Origin: Azomonas macrocytogenes
GTDB taxonomy: Bacteria > Pseudomonadota > Gammaproteobacteria > Pseudomonadales > Pseudomonadaceae
DNA length: 64,000 nucleotides
Reading direction: 5' to 3'
Assembly (NCBI RefSeq): GCF_014191985.1
Contig: NZ_JACHXI010000014.1
Coordinates: 1 to 64,000, forward strand
How positions within the stretch are numbered: the first letter of the stretch is position 1; every line of letters begins with the position of its first letter. Both the position numbers and the translations under genes were made by a program. The notes under the pieces are model-generated. The model was not told the origin of the DNA. It did not search any database and worked only from the letters and a program-made list of their open reading frames with translations. Of this stretch, positions 56,249 through 64,000 are shown piece by piece.

Positions 56249-56704
56249 ATGGATGCCCATATGCAAGCAGCCATCGAGGAAGCGCAACTGGGCCTGCAGG
56301 AAGGTGGTATCCCCATCGGCTCGGTAATCGTACACAAGGGACGTGTCATCGGCCGCGGTCATAACCGCCGGATTCAGCAGGGCAGCGCCATCCTGCACGG
56401 TGAAATGGATGCCTTGGAGAAGGCTGGTCGTCAGCCTGCCGCTGTCTATCGCGAATCCGTTCTCTATACCACGCTCTCGCCTTGCTCCATGTGTACTGGA
56501 GCGATTCTCCTGTACGGCATTCCGAAAGTGATTGTCGGTGAAAACCAGACCTTCATGGGAGAAGAGGATCTGTTGCGCTCCCGTGGCGTCGAGGTCGAAG
56601 TACTGCAGGATTCCACTTGCATCGAGATGATGCGCGATTTCATTGCCAAACGGCCCGAGCTATGGAACGAGGATATCGGCGAAGTGGCACCCTGCGAGCA
56701 CTGA
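56249..56704 (+). CDS. cytosine/nucleoside deaminase (FCY1/CDA-fold type)
   Basis: A 151-aa zinc deaminase. The two signature motifs are HGEMDALE (zinc His and catalytic Glu) and SPCSMCTGAILLYG (two zinc Cys). The tail NQTFMGEEDLLRSRGVEVEV with DSTCIEMMRDF resembles the yeast-type cytosine deaminase FCY1 more than tRNA adenosine deaminase TadA. The ATG at 56249 is 6 nt after GGAGG; the ATG two codons earlier would touch that site. Substrate (cytosine or related pyrimidine) is inferred. Confidence 0.82.
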   Translation: MDAHMQAAIEEAQLGLQEGGIPIGSVIVHKGRVIGRGHNRRIQQGSAILHGEMDALEKAGRQPAAVYRESVLYTTLSPCSMCTGAILLYGIPKVIVGENQTFMGEEDLLRSRGVEVEVLQDSTCIEMMRDFIAKRPELWNEDIGEVAPCEH

Positions 56705-56723
56705 TCGCCGTTCCTGCTTCGGT

Positions 56724-57251
56724 TCATTCCAGCCTGAAGCCCAGTTGTCGCCAGCCTTCGTAGACGGCCACGGCCACCGTATTGGATAGATTCAGGCTGC
56801 GGCTATCGACTCGCATGGGAAGCCGCACGCGTTGCCCTTCTGGTAGCGCATCGCGAATCGTTGCGGGTAATCCCCGGCTTTCAGGGCCGAACAGCAAGGC
56901 ATCGCCATGGCGGTACTCGACTTCGTGAAAGGGCTGCGAGCCTTTGGTCGTAAAGGCATAGAGGCGTGGTTGATCGTGCTGCGGCCGCTGCTGCTGCAGG
57001 CTGGCGTCTACCATCGAGGTTTGCTCCGGTATGGCGATACGCAGTTTGGCCAGACAACTGGCCAGGTCGGGATGCCGTTGCAGCGTGGCGTATTCATGAT
57101 AATCGAGCCCGGCGCGGCGCAAGCGTTTGTCGTCCAGCTCGAACCCTAGCGGTTCGATCAGATGCAGCATGCAACCGGTATTGGCGCAGAGTCGAATGAT
57201 GTTGCCGGTATTGGGCGGAATTTCAGGCTCAAAGAGGATCACGTGAAACAT
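56724..57251 (-). CDS. trmL: tRNA (cytidine/uridine-34-2'-O)-methyltransferase
   Basis: A 175-aa SPOUT methyltransferase modifying the wobble base of tRNA-Leu. [20 protein letters not shown] starts the protein; [31 protein letters not shown] form the knotted S-adenosylmethionine site. There is a short Gln/Arg-rich insert near residues 85-95. Its start codon overlaps that of the divergent gene at 57250 by 2 bp. Confidence 0.93.
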   Translation of the reverse strand: MFHVILFEPEIPPNTGNIIRLCANTGCMLHLIEPLGFELDDKRLRRAGLDYHEYATLQRHPDLASCLAKLRIAIPEQTSMVDASLQQQRPQHDQPRLYAFTTKGSQPFHEVEYRHGDALLFGPESRGLPATIRDALPEGQRVRLPMRVDSRSLNLSNTVAVAVYEGWRQLGFRLE

Positions 57252-57687
57252 GCGGGACACCGAGGCGAAAGACGACGCCCATTCTACTGCGCCAACGGCC
57301 CGACAGCGCCTGTGGCCGCGCTTTCTCGGCTCGCTGATACTGCTCGGTTTGCTGTCAGGGCTGATGCTTGGGCGCTTGACCGCGCCTGGCGAGGTGCGTC
57401 TGCTGACCATCGAGCCGCAAACGGCGGGGCTGACTTTATGGTTTGATCGTGCGCCGGAGATTTTCGCTGAATCCCGCGACGGGACCTATGCCTTGCGAAT
57501 CGCCGCACGGGGCCAATCGGAACAAGGCCAGCTACGTCTTGGCCAGGCGCTGATCAATTGGCGGTTGCGACCGGTGGACCGCTATCTGCTGTTGGGGTTT
57601 GTTGCGGCTCGTCCACTGTCGGCCGCTTGGCGCGCAGTGGCAGACGGGGAACGCTGGCGAGTGGATATCCGGCTCGCCATGCCCTGA
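57250..57687 (+). CDS. hypothetical single-pass membrane protein
   Basis: A 145-aa protein: a polar N-terminus, one membrane helix (about 26-45: [20 protein letters not shown]), then a mostly beta-rich periplasmic part ([29 protein letters not shown]). I do not recognise a family. Divergent from trmL with overlapping start codons and convergent with ntrC. The same gene position is occupied in other pseudomonads, so it is likely genuine. Confidence 0.65.
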   Translation: MRDTEAKDDAHSTAPTARQRLWPRFLGSLILLGLLSGLMLGRLTAPGEVRLLTIEPQTAGLTLWFDRAPEIFAESRDGTYALRIAARGQSEQGQLRLGQALINWRLRPVDRYLLLGFVAARPLSAAWRAVADGERWRVDIRLAMP

Positions 57688-57708
57688 ATCGCCGCAGCCA
57701 GTTCGGCT

Positions 57709-59145
57709 TCAGCCTTCCTCACTCTCGTCGTCGTCTCCGCCGTCGATGCGCATATCCAGCTCCTTGATCTTGCGAGTCAGGGTGTTGCGTCCCCAACCGA
57801 GCAGCAGGGCTGCGTCGCGACGGCGACCGGCGGTGTGCTTGAGAGCCGTCTCGATCATGATTCGCTCGAATGCCGGGACCGCCTCGTCCAGCAGATTGCT
57901 CTGGCCGCGCGCCAGCGCCTGATCGGCCCAGTTGCGCAAACCCTGCTCCCAGGTGACGGCCGGTTGCGCGACGCCGGTCTGGTTCAGCAGTTCGGGCGGC
58001 AGATCCTCCACCAGCACTTCGCGACCCGAGGCCATGACAGTAATCCAGCGGCAGGTGTTTTCCAACTGGCGCACGTTGCCCGGCCAGGGCAAGCGACTCA
58101 GATAGTCTTCGGTCTCCGGCTTGAGGAACTTGGGGTCTACCGAGAGTTCCTGGGCTGCCCTGGCCAGGAAGTGGCGTGCCAGGGTGGGAATGTCCTCGCG
58201 GCGATCAGACAGGCGCGGGATATGGATACGGATGACGTTCAGCCGATGAAACAGGTCTTCGCGAAACTTGCCGGCCTGGACCAGTCCTTCCAGATCCTGA
58301 TGCGTCGCGGCAATGATGCGCACGTCGACCTTGACCGGCGTATGGCCGCCGACGCGGTAGAATTCGCCGTCTGCCAGGACTCGTAGCAGGCGGGTCTGGG
58401 TCTCGGCCGGCATGTCGCCAATTTCGTCGAGAAACAGGGTGCCGCCGTCGGCCTGCTCGAAACGGCCCCGGCGTTGCGCCGCGGCACCGGTAAAGGCGCC
58501 TTTCTCGTGGCCGAACAGCTCGGACTCCATTAGGTCCTTGGGGATCGCCGCCATGTTCAGGGCTATGAAAGGCGAGGTCTTGCGCGGGCTGTGGCGGTGC
58601 AGGGCATGAGCGACCAGTTCCTTGCCGGTGCCCGATTCACCGTTGATCAGCACGGTGATATTCGAATGCGAGAGGCGGCCGATGGCGCGGAAGACTTCCT
58701 GCATCGCCGGGGCTTCGCCAATGATTTCCGGCGTACGCGGCTTTTCCTCGATGATCTTTACGCCTTGCTGCTCCTGGGCGTGCTGGTTGGCGCGTTTGAC
58801 CAGCGAGACGGCTTCGTCCACATCGAACGGCTTGGGTAGGTATTCGAAAGCACCACCCTGGTAAGAAGCCACTGCGCTGTCGAGGTCGGAATGCGCGGTC
58901 ATGATGATTACCGGCAGGCGCGGGTGCTGTTCGCGGATCTGTGCCAGCATTTCCAGCCCGCTGGCGCCGGGCATGCGGATGTCCGAGATGATCACGTCCG
59001 GTTGCTGGCGATTGAGGCGGCTGAGCACTCCGTCGGCATTCTCGAAGCTCTGGGTGTTCATTCCTTCCTGCTGCAGGGCTTTTTCCAGCACCCAGCGTAT
59101 GGAACGGTCGTCGTCTACGATCCAGACGGTTTCGCTACGGCTCAT
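57709..59145 (-). CDS. ntrC: nitrogen regulation response regulator NtrC
   Basis: A 478-aa sigma-54 activator. The receiver domain has D55 (IISDIRMPG). The AAA+ domain has GESGTGKELVA (Walker A), the sigma-54 loop GAFTGA and LFLDEIGDMP (Walker B). A C-terminal Fis-type helix-turn-helix ends the protein (TAGRRRDAALLLGWGRNTLT). It overlaps ntrB by 4 bp (ATGA), and glnA lies in the same block, the classic nitrogen-control arrangement. Confidence 0.96.
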   Translation of the reverse strand: MSRSETVWIVDDDRSIRWVLEKALQQEGMNTQSFENADGVLSRLNRQQPDVIISDIRMPGASGLEMLAQIREQHPRLPVIIMTAHSDLDSAVASYQGGAFEYLPKPFDVDEAVSLVKRANQHAQEQQGVKIIEEKPRTPEIIGEAPAMQEVFRAIGRLSHSNITVLINGESGTGKELVAHALHRHSPRKTSPFIALNMAAIPKDLMESELFGHEKGAFTGAAAQRRGRFEQADGGTLFLDEIGDMPAETQTRLLRVLADGEFYRVGGHTPVKVDVRIIAATHQDLEGLVQAGKFREDLFHRLNVIRIHIPRLSDRREDIPTLARHFLARAAQELSVDPKFLKPETEDYLSRLPWPGNVRQLENTCRWITVMASGREVLVEDLPPELLNQTGVAQPAVTWEQGLRNWADQALARGQSNLLDEAVPAFERIMIETALKHTAGRRRDAALLLGWGRNTLTRKIKELDMRIDGGDDDESEEG

Positions 59146-60239
59146 GGGGACGTCGCTCCTTGTTCCAGGGGTAAATAGACCGAAAAGGCTGTGTGGCCCG
59201 GATGGCTTTCGCATTCGATCATGCCCTGATGTTGGCTGATGATGTTCTGCGTGATGGCCAGACCGAGGCCGGTACCATCCGGACGCCCGCTGACCATAGG
59301 ATAGAACAGGGTGTGCTGCAGATCGGCCGGAATCCCGGGGCCGTTGTCGATGATGCTGATATGGATGACCAGCCGATGGCGGGTGTGTCCGATAATGAAC
59401 TGGCGCAAGGTGCGAGTGCGTAGCGTGATACGTCCGCCTCTTGTTCCATTATGGGCAGCAAGGGCTTGCACGGCATTGCTGACAATGTTGAGGACTGCCT
59501 GGATCATCTGCTCGCGATCCATCAGAACTTCCGGGATGCTTGGGTCGTAGTCGCGCACCAGAATGACGCTGCCCTGGCTTTCCGCCTCGATCAGGCTGGC
59601 AACGCGCTCCAGTACTTCGTGAATATTGGTCAGCGCCAGCGACGGCAGTTTGTTCGAGCCAAGCATACGATCGACCAGATTGCGCAGGCGGTCGGCTTCC
59701 TCAATGATCACCTCGGTGTAGTCCTTGAGGTGTTCTTCGGGCAGCTCGCGGGCCAGCAATTGCGCCGCGCCACGGATGCCACCCAGCGGGTTCTTGATTT
59801 CATGAGCCAGTCCGCGCACCAGCATTCTGGTGGTTTCCTGCTTGGAGAGCTGCGCTTCTTCCTTGCTCATGCGCAAGAGTCGGTCGCGTTGTAATATTTC
59901 CAGCAGAATCAGTGTCTTGTGCCGAATCAGAATGGGCGAAACGATGTAGTCCACGATCAGGCCATGACCGTTTACCGAAGTCAGGATGGCTTCGCGCTTG
60001 GTGAAAGGATGCGCTTTTTCCACGGCTTGCCGTAACGAGCAGAGCGCTTCCGGGGATTCGGTGAACAGTTCACTGATGAAATGCCCGAGGCTGCGCTGGC
60101 CGCTGACGGCCAGCAGCATTTCCGCCGCTGGATTCATGTATTCCAGCCGTAGTTCCGAGTCAAGCAGCAGGGTTGCCGTAGTCAGATTCTCGAGCAGCGC
60201 GCGCTGCAGGGCTTCGTCGATCATGAGACTGGTCTGCAT
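59142..60239 (-). CDS. ntrB: nitrogen regulation sensor kinase NtrB
   Basis: A 365-aa soluble histidine kinase/phosphatase partnering NtrC. An N-terminal PAS domain (LLLDSELRLEYMNPAAEMLL) is followed by the phosphorylated His in RGLAHEIKNPLGGIRGAAQL. The HATPase motifs are NIVSNAVQAL, DNGPGIP and GTGLGLAI. The start is uncertain: ATG at 60239 or 60224, neither with a strong ribosome site. The family start suggests one of these rather than the open frame further upstream. Confidence 0.93.
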   Translation of the reverse strand: MQTSLMIDEALQRALLENLTTATLLLDSELRLEYMNPAAEMLLAVSGQRSLGHFISELFTESPEALCSLRQAVEKAHPFTKREAILTSVNGHGLIVDYIVSPILIRHKTLILLEILQRDRLLRMSKEEAQLSKQETTRMLVRGLAHEIKNPLGGIRGAAQLLARELPEEHLKDYTEVIIEEADRLRNLVDRMLGSNKLPSLALTNIHEVLERVASLIEAESQGSVILVRDYDPSIPEVLMDREQMIQAVLNIVSNAVQALAAHNGTRGGRITLRTRTLRQFIIGHTRHRLVIHISIIDNGPGIPADLQHTLFYPMVSGRPDGTGLGLAITQNIISQHQGMIECESHPGHTAFSVYLPLEQGATSP

Positions 60240-60417
60240 ACGATGAATAGGATCCGAAAATGCAAGAAGCAAACCATTTGTGCGGCGCGACGCCGCAGAA
60301 TGGTTTTGCTCGATGCTCGAAAAAGGGAATGTTCTGAAGTTGGCTGTGCAGCAGAAGAAAACGATCATGATGCACTTATTCAGTGCATTTTACTGCCCAA
60401 GGATCAGGCACGAAAGA

Positions 60418-61014
60418 TTATTCTTCTTCCGGCTTGTCCTGCATCGGGCATTCGGGGCGGATGCCGTATTCGGGAGACCGGCAGGGCCTGGCGAGTTTGC
60501 GCTGGGACAGTGACATGCGCTTGATATGGATCGTCACGGTGAGGCTGCGAGTCAGGGAATTGCCCTGGCTGTCGACTATTTCTGCGGTGAGCCGATGGCT
60601 GCCGCGATCCAGATTGTGCAACAAGAATGGCGGAGTTTGCTGGGCATCGCCTGGTTTGCCATCGAGCCAGAGTACGTAGGTATGCCCTGGCTGCAAGGCC
60701 GGCTCACTTTCCAGGAATACTTCGACATTGCCAGTGTTGTCGCGCAGCGTTTCGTTCTGTAGCGGGTGGGTAATCCGCAGCCAGGCATAGAGTGGCTGCC
60801 GTTTGGGCGGTGGCTCAGTGGGTCGTGCCACTGACGTGATCGTCGGCAGGGAATTGAGAGACTGTCGGATTTCGACTGGTCTGGCTGTTTCATCACGAGG
60901 CTGGTCGGTGAAAAGAGGATTGCCGTTCGCGTCCTTATAACGGAACACCTCGGCATACGCTGGCGAAATCAGCGCATAAAGCAGTAGCCCGGACAGATAA
61001 TGCAGGTATGCCAT
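60418..61014 (-). CDS. exported DUF4124 protein, second of a pair
   Basis: A 198-aa protein with a signal peptide (1-21, ending AYA). The DUF4124 motif is EVFRYKDANGNPLFTDQP (22-39). A beta-sandwich-like C-terminal part follows (LQPGHTYVLWLDGKPGDAQ, LDRGSHRLTAEIVDSQGNSL). It overlaps the stop of the upstream paralogue by one base (TAATG), so they are translationally coupled. DUF4124 genes commonly lie between glnA and ntrB in pseudomonads; function is unknown. Confidence 0.82.
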   Translation of the reverse strand: MAYLHYLSGLLLYALISPAYAEVFRYKDANGNPLFTDQPRDETARPVEIRQSLNSLPTITSVARPTEPPPKRQPLYAWLRITHPLQNETLRDNTGNVEVFLESEPALQPGHTYVLWLDGKPGDAQQTPPFLLHNLDRGSHRLTAEIVDSQGNSLTRSLTVTIHIKRMSLSQRKLARPCRSPEYGIRPECPMQDKPEEE

Positions 61015-61586
61015 TATGGTGCAGGGCGCGGCCTCATTGCCGGGCTGGATGTATTCACCCGTTGCAGGGTGAAGGTATTCACCGGGCCGCTCTGGATCAC
61101 CCGATTGCCGCTCAGCACTTCAAGCTGCAAGGAATGTTCGCCGCGCTCGATGCCGGACAGGTGGAAAACAGTATCCGAGCCGGCCGCTCCGACCGGTTGT
61201 CCGTCCAGCAGGAGCCGTAGGCTGTGGCCAGGCTGCAAGGCTGGCGTCAGACGGGCACTGACACTGAAGTTTCCATTGTTGGAGCGCAGGGCTTGTGCGT
61301 CGGGAATTCCGCTTAATTGGATGCTCGAATAGGCTTGGGCCGTGCTGTGGGCATTCGGCAATGTGGGTGATGGTGATGATGGTGATGATGGTGATGATGG
61401 TGATGATGGCGGGGATGCATCTAGCGTATTGGCTGGCGGCAATTCGACGGTTTCGGCCTTGATGCCCTCGGGCGGCTGGTTGGTAAAGACGGTATGGCCA
61501 TCCTTGTCGGTATAGCGATAGATCTCTGCCATTGCCGAGGTATCAATACAGAGCATCAGCATCAGGCCGAATGGTGCGCAGCGCAT
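61014..61586 (-). CDS. exported DUF4124 protein with Ser-Ser-Pro repeat linker
   Basis: A 190-aa paralogue of the next gene. Signal peptide ends SAMA (20), DUF4124 motif EIYRYTDKDGHTVFTNQP (21-38). A linker of (SSP) repeats (about 59-73) leads to the same C-terminal domain (LQPGHSLRLLLDGQPVGA, GEHSLQLEVLSGNRV). Start MRCAPFG is preceded by GGAG. The linker is encoded by a tandem 9-bp repeat, so its length may vary between strains. Confidence 0.82.
   Translation of the reverse strand: MRCAPFGLMLMLCIDTSAMAEIYRYTDKDGHTVFTNQPPEGIKAETVELPPANTLDASPPSSPSSPSSPSSPSPTLPNAHSTAQAYSSIQLSGIPDAQALRSNNGNFSVSARLTPALQPGHSLRLLLDGQPVGAAGSDTVFHLSGIERGEHSLQLEVLSGNRVIQSGPVNTFTLQRVNTSSPAMRPRPAP
61366..61411. repeat. 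9-bp tandem repeat inside a DUF4124 gene
   Basis: The unit GGTGATGAT is repeated about five times (plus-strand view), encoding Ser-Ser-Pro units on the minus strand. The unit is a multiple of three, so slippage would change linker length but not frame. Confidence 0.85.
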
Positions 61587-61727
61587 AGGATGTCTCCGAA
61601 GGGGCGGTGGCGAAAGAGTTGCACCTGTTGCGGCTGCCGGCAAGCTTCCTTGCCCTGTGTTGATAACGATGTCCGAAAACGTTTTTACCGAAGCGGATTT
61701 TTGCAGGACTTTTCGCCAGGTAAAGAA

Positions 61728-61762
61728 AAACCCGCGCCGAGCATGCAGTTCGGCGCGGGTTT
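61728..61762 (-). terminator. glnA terminator
   Basis: A strong hairpin AAACCCGCGCCGA / TCGGCGCGGGTTT with a 9-nt loop. On the minus strand it is followed by TTTTTCTTT. It begins 15 bp after the glnA stop. Confidence 0.88.
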
Positions 61763-61776
61763 GTGTAAGAGCCTGA

Positions 61777-63183
61777 TCAGACGCTGTAGTACAGATCGTA
61801 CTCCAGCGGATGTACAAAGGTGCGTACTTTGATCTCTTCTGCGGCTTTCAGCTCGACATAGGCGTCGAGAAACTCGTTAGTGAATACGCCGCCTTTGGTC
61901 AGGAACTCGCGATCGGCATCCAGCGCTTCCAGGGCTTCCTTCAGGCTGCCGCAGACCTGCGGGATCTGCTTGGATTCTTCCGGCGGCAGATGGTACAGAT
62001 CCTTGCTGGCAGCTTCGCCGGGATGGATCTTGTTCTGGATACCATCCAGGCCGGCCATCAGCAAAGCCGCGAAAGCCAGGTAGGGGTTGGCCGCTGGGTC
62101 CGGGAAGCGCGCTTCGATACGCCGGGCTTTCGGGCTGTTGACGTAGGGGATACGGATCGAGGCCGAGCGGTTGCGAGCAGAGTAGGCCAGCATGACCGGT
62201 GCTTCGAAGCCCGGAACCAGGCGCTTGTAGGAGTTGGTGGACGGGTTGGTCAGGGCGTTCAGTGCCTTGCCGTGCTTGATGATACCGCCGATGAAGAACA
62301 GCGCCTCTTCGGACAGGCCGGCATAGCCTTCGCCAGCGAAGGTGTTCTTGCCATCCTTGGAGATGGACATGTGCACGTGCATGCCCGAGCCGTTGTCGCC
62401 ATACAGCGGCTTGGGCATGAAGGTCGCGGTCTTGCCGTAGGCATCGGCCACGTTGTGCACGCAGTACTTCAGGGTCTGGACTTCGTCGGCCTTGGCAACC
62501 AGCGTGTTGAAGCTCACCCCGATTTCGTTCTGGCCGGCGGTCGCCACTTCGTGGTGGTGAACTTCGACTTTCAGGCCGAACTCTTCCAGTGCGTTGCACA
62601 TGGCGGTACGGATTTCGTGGTCGTGGTCGACCGGCGGAACGGGGAAGTAGCCACCCTTCACGCCGGGACGGTGGCCCTTGTTGCCGCTTTCGAAGTCGGC
62701 GTCGGTGTTCCAGGAAGCCTGCTCGGAGTAGATCTTGAACATCGAACCGGAGATGTCGGACTTGAATTTCACTTCGTCGAAGATGAAGAACTCGGGTTCC
62801 GGTCCGAAGAATGCAGTGTCACCGATGCCGGTGGACTTCAGGTATTGCTCGGCAGCGCGGGCGATGCTGCGAGGATCACGCTCGTAAGGCTGCATGGTGG
62901 CCGGTTCGATGATGTCACAGACCAGGATCAGGGTCGGTTCTTCAGTGAACGGGTCCAGCACTGCAGTGCTGTCGTCCGGTTTCAGGATCATGTCGGAGGC
63001 TTCGATGCCTTTCCAGCCGGCGATGGAAGAACCATCGAACATCTTGCCGTCGTTGAAGAAGTCTTCATCCTGAGCTTCACGGGCTGGAATGGTTACGTGC
63101 TGCTGTTTGCCTTTGGTATCGGTAAAGCGAAGATCGATCCATTTCACGTCATGTTCCTGGATCAATTGAAGCGACTTCGACAT
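61777..63183 (-). CDS. glnA: glutamine synthetase type I
   Basis: A 468-aa dodecameric enzyme making glutamine from glutamate, ammonia and [63 protein letters not shown] and [17 protein letters not shown] cover the metal, ATP and substrate sites. DLYHLPPEE contains the tyrosine adenylylated by GlnE. The start MSKSLQL at 63183 has GGAG 7 nt upstream. A sigma-54 promoter precedes it, and ntrB/ntrC lie downstream in the same orientation. Confidence 0.97.
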   Translation of the reverse strand: MSKSLQLIQEHDVKWIDLRFTDTKGKQQHVTIPAREAQDEDFFNDGKMFDGSSIAGWKGIEASDMILKPDDSTAVLDPFTEEPTLILVCDIIEPATMQPYERDPRSIARAAEQYLKSTGIGDTAFFGPEPEFFIFDEVKFKSDISGSMFKIYSEQASWNTDADFESGNKGHRPGVKGGYFPVPPVDHDHEIRTAMCNALEEFGLKVEVHHHEVATAGQNEIGVSFNTLVAKADEVQTLKYCVHNVADAYGKTATFMPKPLYGDNGSGMHVHMSISKDGKNTFAGEGYAGLSEEALFFIGGIIKHGKALNALTNPSTNSYKRLVPGFEAPVMLAYSARNRSASIRIPYVNSPKARRIEARFPDPAANPYLAFAALLMAGLDGIQNKIHPGEAASKDLYHLPPEESKQIPQVCGSLKEALEALDADREFLTKGGVFTNEFLDAYVELKAAEEIKVRTFVHPLEYDLYYSV

Positions 63184-63529
63184 CGTGTTCTCCAATATTA
63201 TAGAGGTTGCTGGCAGTGCATCCGAAAGATGAATCAAACCGGATCGACAATAATCAGCCCTGGCAAACCGCCTCACAAGAGAGCAAATCTTGTGCCAGCA
63301 GCCCACTATAGTGCTGGGTTACAGTAATCGGATGAGCAGCTTTTGGGCATAAAGCGTCAATTATATGCACTTGTTCGAGGCTTTTGCTGGTTTATGCGCA
63401 AGTGCCGGTAAACAAGCTGTATTCAAATGTTAAACCGATCAATGGATGTCGATTTTCGTTATAATCCGCCACTTTGCCCATGATCATTGCAGCTGCTTGC
63501 CGGCTCGTTGTACCCATGAAATCGCGCCC
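63184..63529. promoter_or_regulatory. glnA-thiI divergent control region
   Basis: A 346-bp gap. It holds the glnA sigma-54 promoter (63283-63297), a palindrome CACTATAGTG near 63306-63315, and a TATAAT hexamer at 63460-63465, a likely thiI -10. Clear NtrC boxes (TGCACC-n5-GGTGCA type) were not found by eye. Confidence 0.6.
63283..63297 (-). promoter_or_regulatory. sigma-54 promoter of glnA
   Basis: On the minus strand TGGCAC-AAGAT-TTGC matches the -24/-12 consensus TGGCAC-n5-TTGC exactly. It lies about 100 bp upstream of the glnA start. With NtrB/NtrC encoded next door this indicates nitrogen-controlled transcription. Confidence 0.88.
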
Positions 63530-64000
63530 ATGAAACTGATCGTCAAGGTTTTTCCGGAAATCACCATCAAGAGTCGGCCGGTGCGCAAGCGCTTTATCCG
63601 TCAATTGGCCAGAAACATTCGCAATGTGCTGCATGACCTTGATCCCGGACTGCGTACCGAAGGTGAATGGGACAATCTGGAGCTGGACACTTCAGTCGAT
63701 GATCCCAAGGTATTGCACGAGATGATCGAGCGATTGGCCTGCACGCCTGGGATCGCACACTTTCTCGAAGTGCATGAATACCCGCTGGGGGATTTCGACG
63801 ATATCCTGGAGAAGTGCCGGCTGCACTTCGGCGAGCGGTTGCCCGGTAGGATCTTCGCCGTGCGCTGCAAGCGGGCCGGCAAACATCCGTTCGGCTCCAT
63901 GGACGTGGAGCGCTATGTCGGTAGCCGGCTGCGCCAGGAATGCGGGGCAGCAGGCATTTCACTGAAGCAACCGGACGTCGAGGTGCGGATCGAGATTCGC
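63530..64000 (+). CDS. thiI: tRNA sulfurtransferase ThiI (5' part; truncated by window edge)
   Basis: The first 157 codons of ThiI, which makes 4-thiouridine in tRNA and supplies sulfur for the thiazole of thiamine. [20 protein letters not shown] opens the ferredoxin-like domain, and the THUMP domain follows ([44 protein letters not shown]). The catalytic PP-loop and rhodanese domain lie beyond the window. An ATG 14 bp upstream opens only five codons. Confidence 0.92.
   Translation, partial: MKLIVKVFPEITIKSRPVRKRFIRQLARNIRNVLHDLDPGLRTEGEWDNLELDTSVDDPKVLHEMIERLACTPGIAHFLEVHEYPLGDFDDILEKCRLHFGERLPGRIFAVRCKRAGKHPFGSMDVERYVGSRLRQECGAAGISLKQPDVEVRIEIR

Noticed and set aside
61366-61411. Tandem repeat considered as a CRISPR or origin iteron
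   Set aside because: The units are contiguous 9-mers inside a coding sequence with no spacers and no neighbouring cas or rep genes.
61810-63327. 505-aa plus-strand frame opposite glnA
   Set aside because: Antisense shadow of a highly biased, strongly expressed gene; glnA has every catalytic motif, promoter and terminator.

Overview
The window reads as chromosome of a Pseudomonas-type gammaproteobacterium. Gene order matches blocks known from pseudomonads: btuB-cobO-cobB-bluB-cbiB-cobD-cobQ-cobU-cobT-cobC-cobS; purK-purE; pycA-pycB-pycR with hexR-like and zwf; ctpA-envC-gpmI-yibN-grxC-secB; and trmL-ntrC-ntrB-DUF4124-glnA-thiI. These identifications come from reading the translations. No database search was run.

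Layout. (1) 1-5,300: insertion-sequence debris (an IS4-type remnant, an internally deleted IS630 transposase, and a second inverted IS4 piece) around an SbmA/BacA-like ABC transporter and a periplasmic amidase with a Zur-box-like palindrome in its promoter. (2) 5,300-6,400: ibpA with a sigma-32-like promoter and thermometer-like leader, and a small RlpA-like protein. (3) 6,630-19,745: late cobalamin synthesis on the minus strand. It is headed by a cobalamin riboswitch and btuB, and interrupted at 14,834-16,364 by an AT-rich insert with a putative lipoprotein and a TM2/zinc-ribbon protein. (4) 20,021-26,434: a PAP2 acid phosphatase, then a small surface-polysaccharide unit: rfaH, an ops element, ugd, and two almost identical tandem gmd genes. 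(5) 26,500-28,100: a YedK-type peptidase, a His-rich lipoprotein and a DUF3597-like gene that looks frameshifted.

(6) 28,428-36,605: an accessory island beside tRNA-Arg(CCG). A roughly 67-bp imperfect direct repeat containing a terminator flanks it. It holds a P4-type integrase remnant, a broken polyol dehydrogenase, a polyol permease, mannitol 2-dehydrogenase, an MtlR-like AraC regulator, transporter and IS30 scraps, and a secreted alpha-glucosidase of actinobacterial flavour. Two inverted, related promoter-leader copies of about 180 bp lie on either side of the regulator. (7) 36,625-64,000: core genes: tRNA-Arg, ahpF, DUF3299, glsB-like, purK/purE, a REC-HD-GYP protein, two-subunit pyruvate carboxylase and its LysR regulator, hexR-like/zwf with a HexR-type operator, ctpA, envC, gpmI, yibN, grxC, secB, a cytosine-deaminase-like enzyme, trmL, ntrC/ntrB, two DUF4124 proteins, glnA with a sigma-54 promoter, and the start of thiI.

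The most distinctive signals are the rfaH-ops-ugd-gmd-gmd unit (a specialised antiterminator beside its own recruitment site, with a hairpin before each gmd copy), the twin inverted polyol promoters, the Zur-type site on the amidase, and the insertion that splits the cobalamin operon. No CRISPR array and no clear new defence system was seen.
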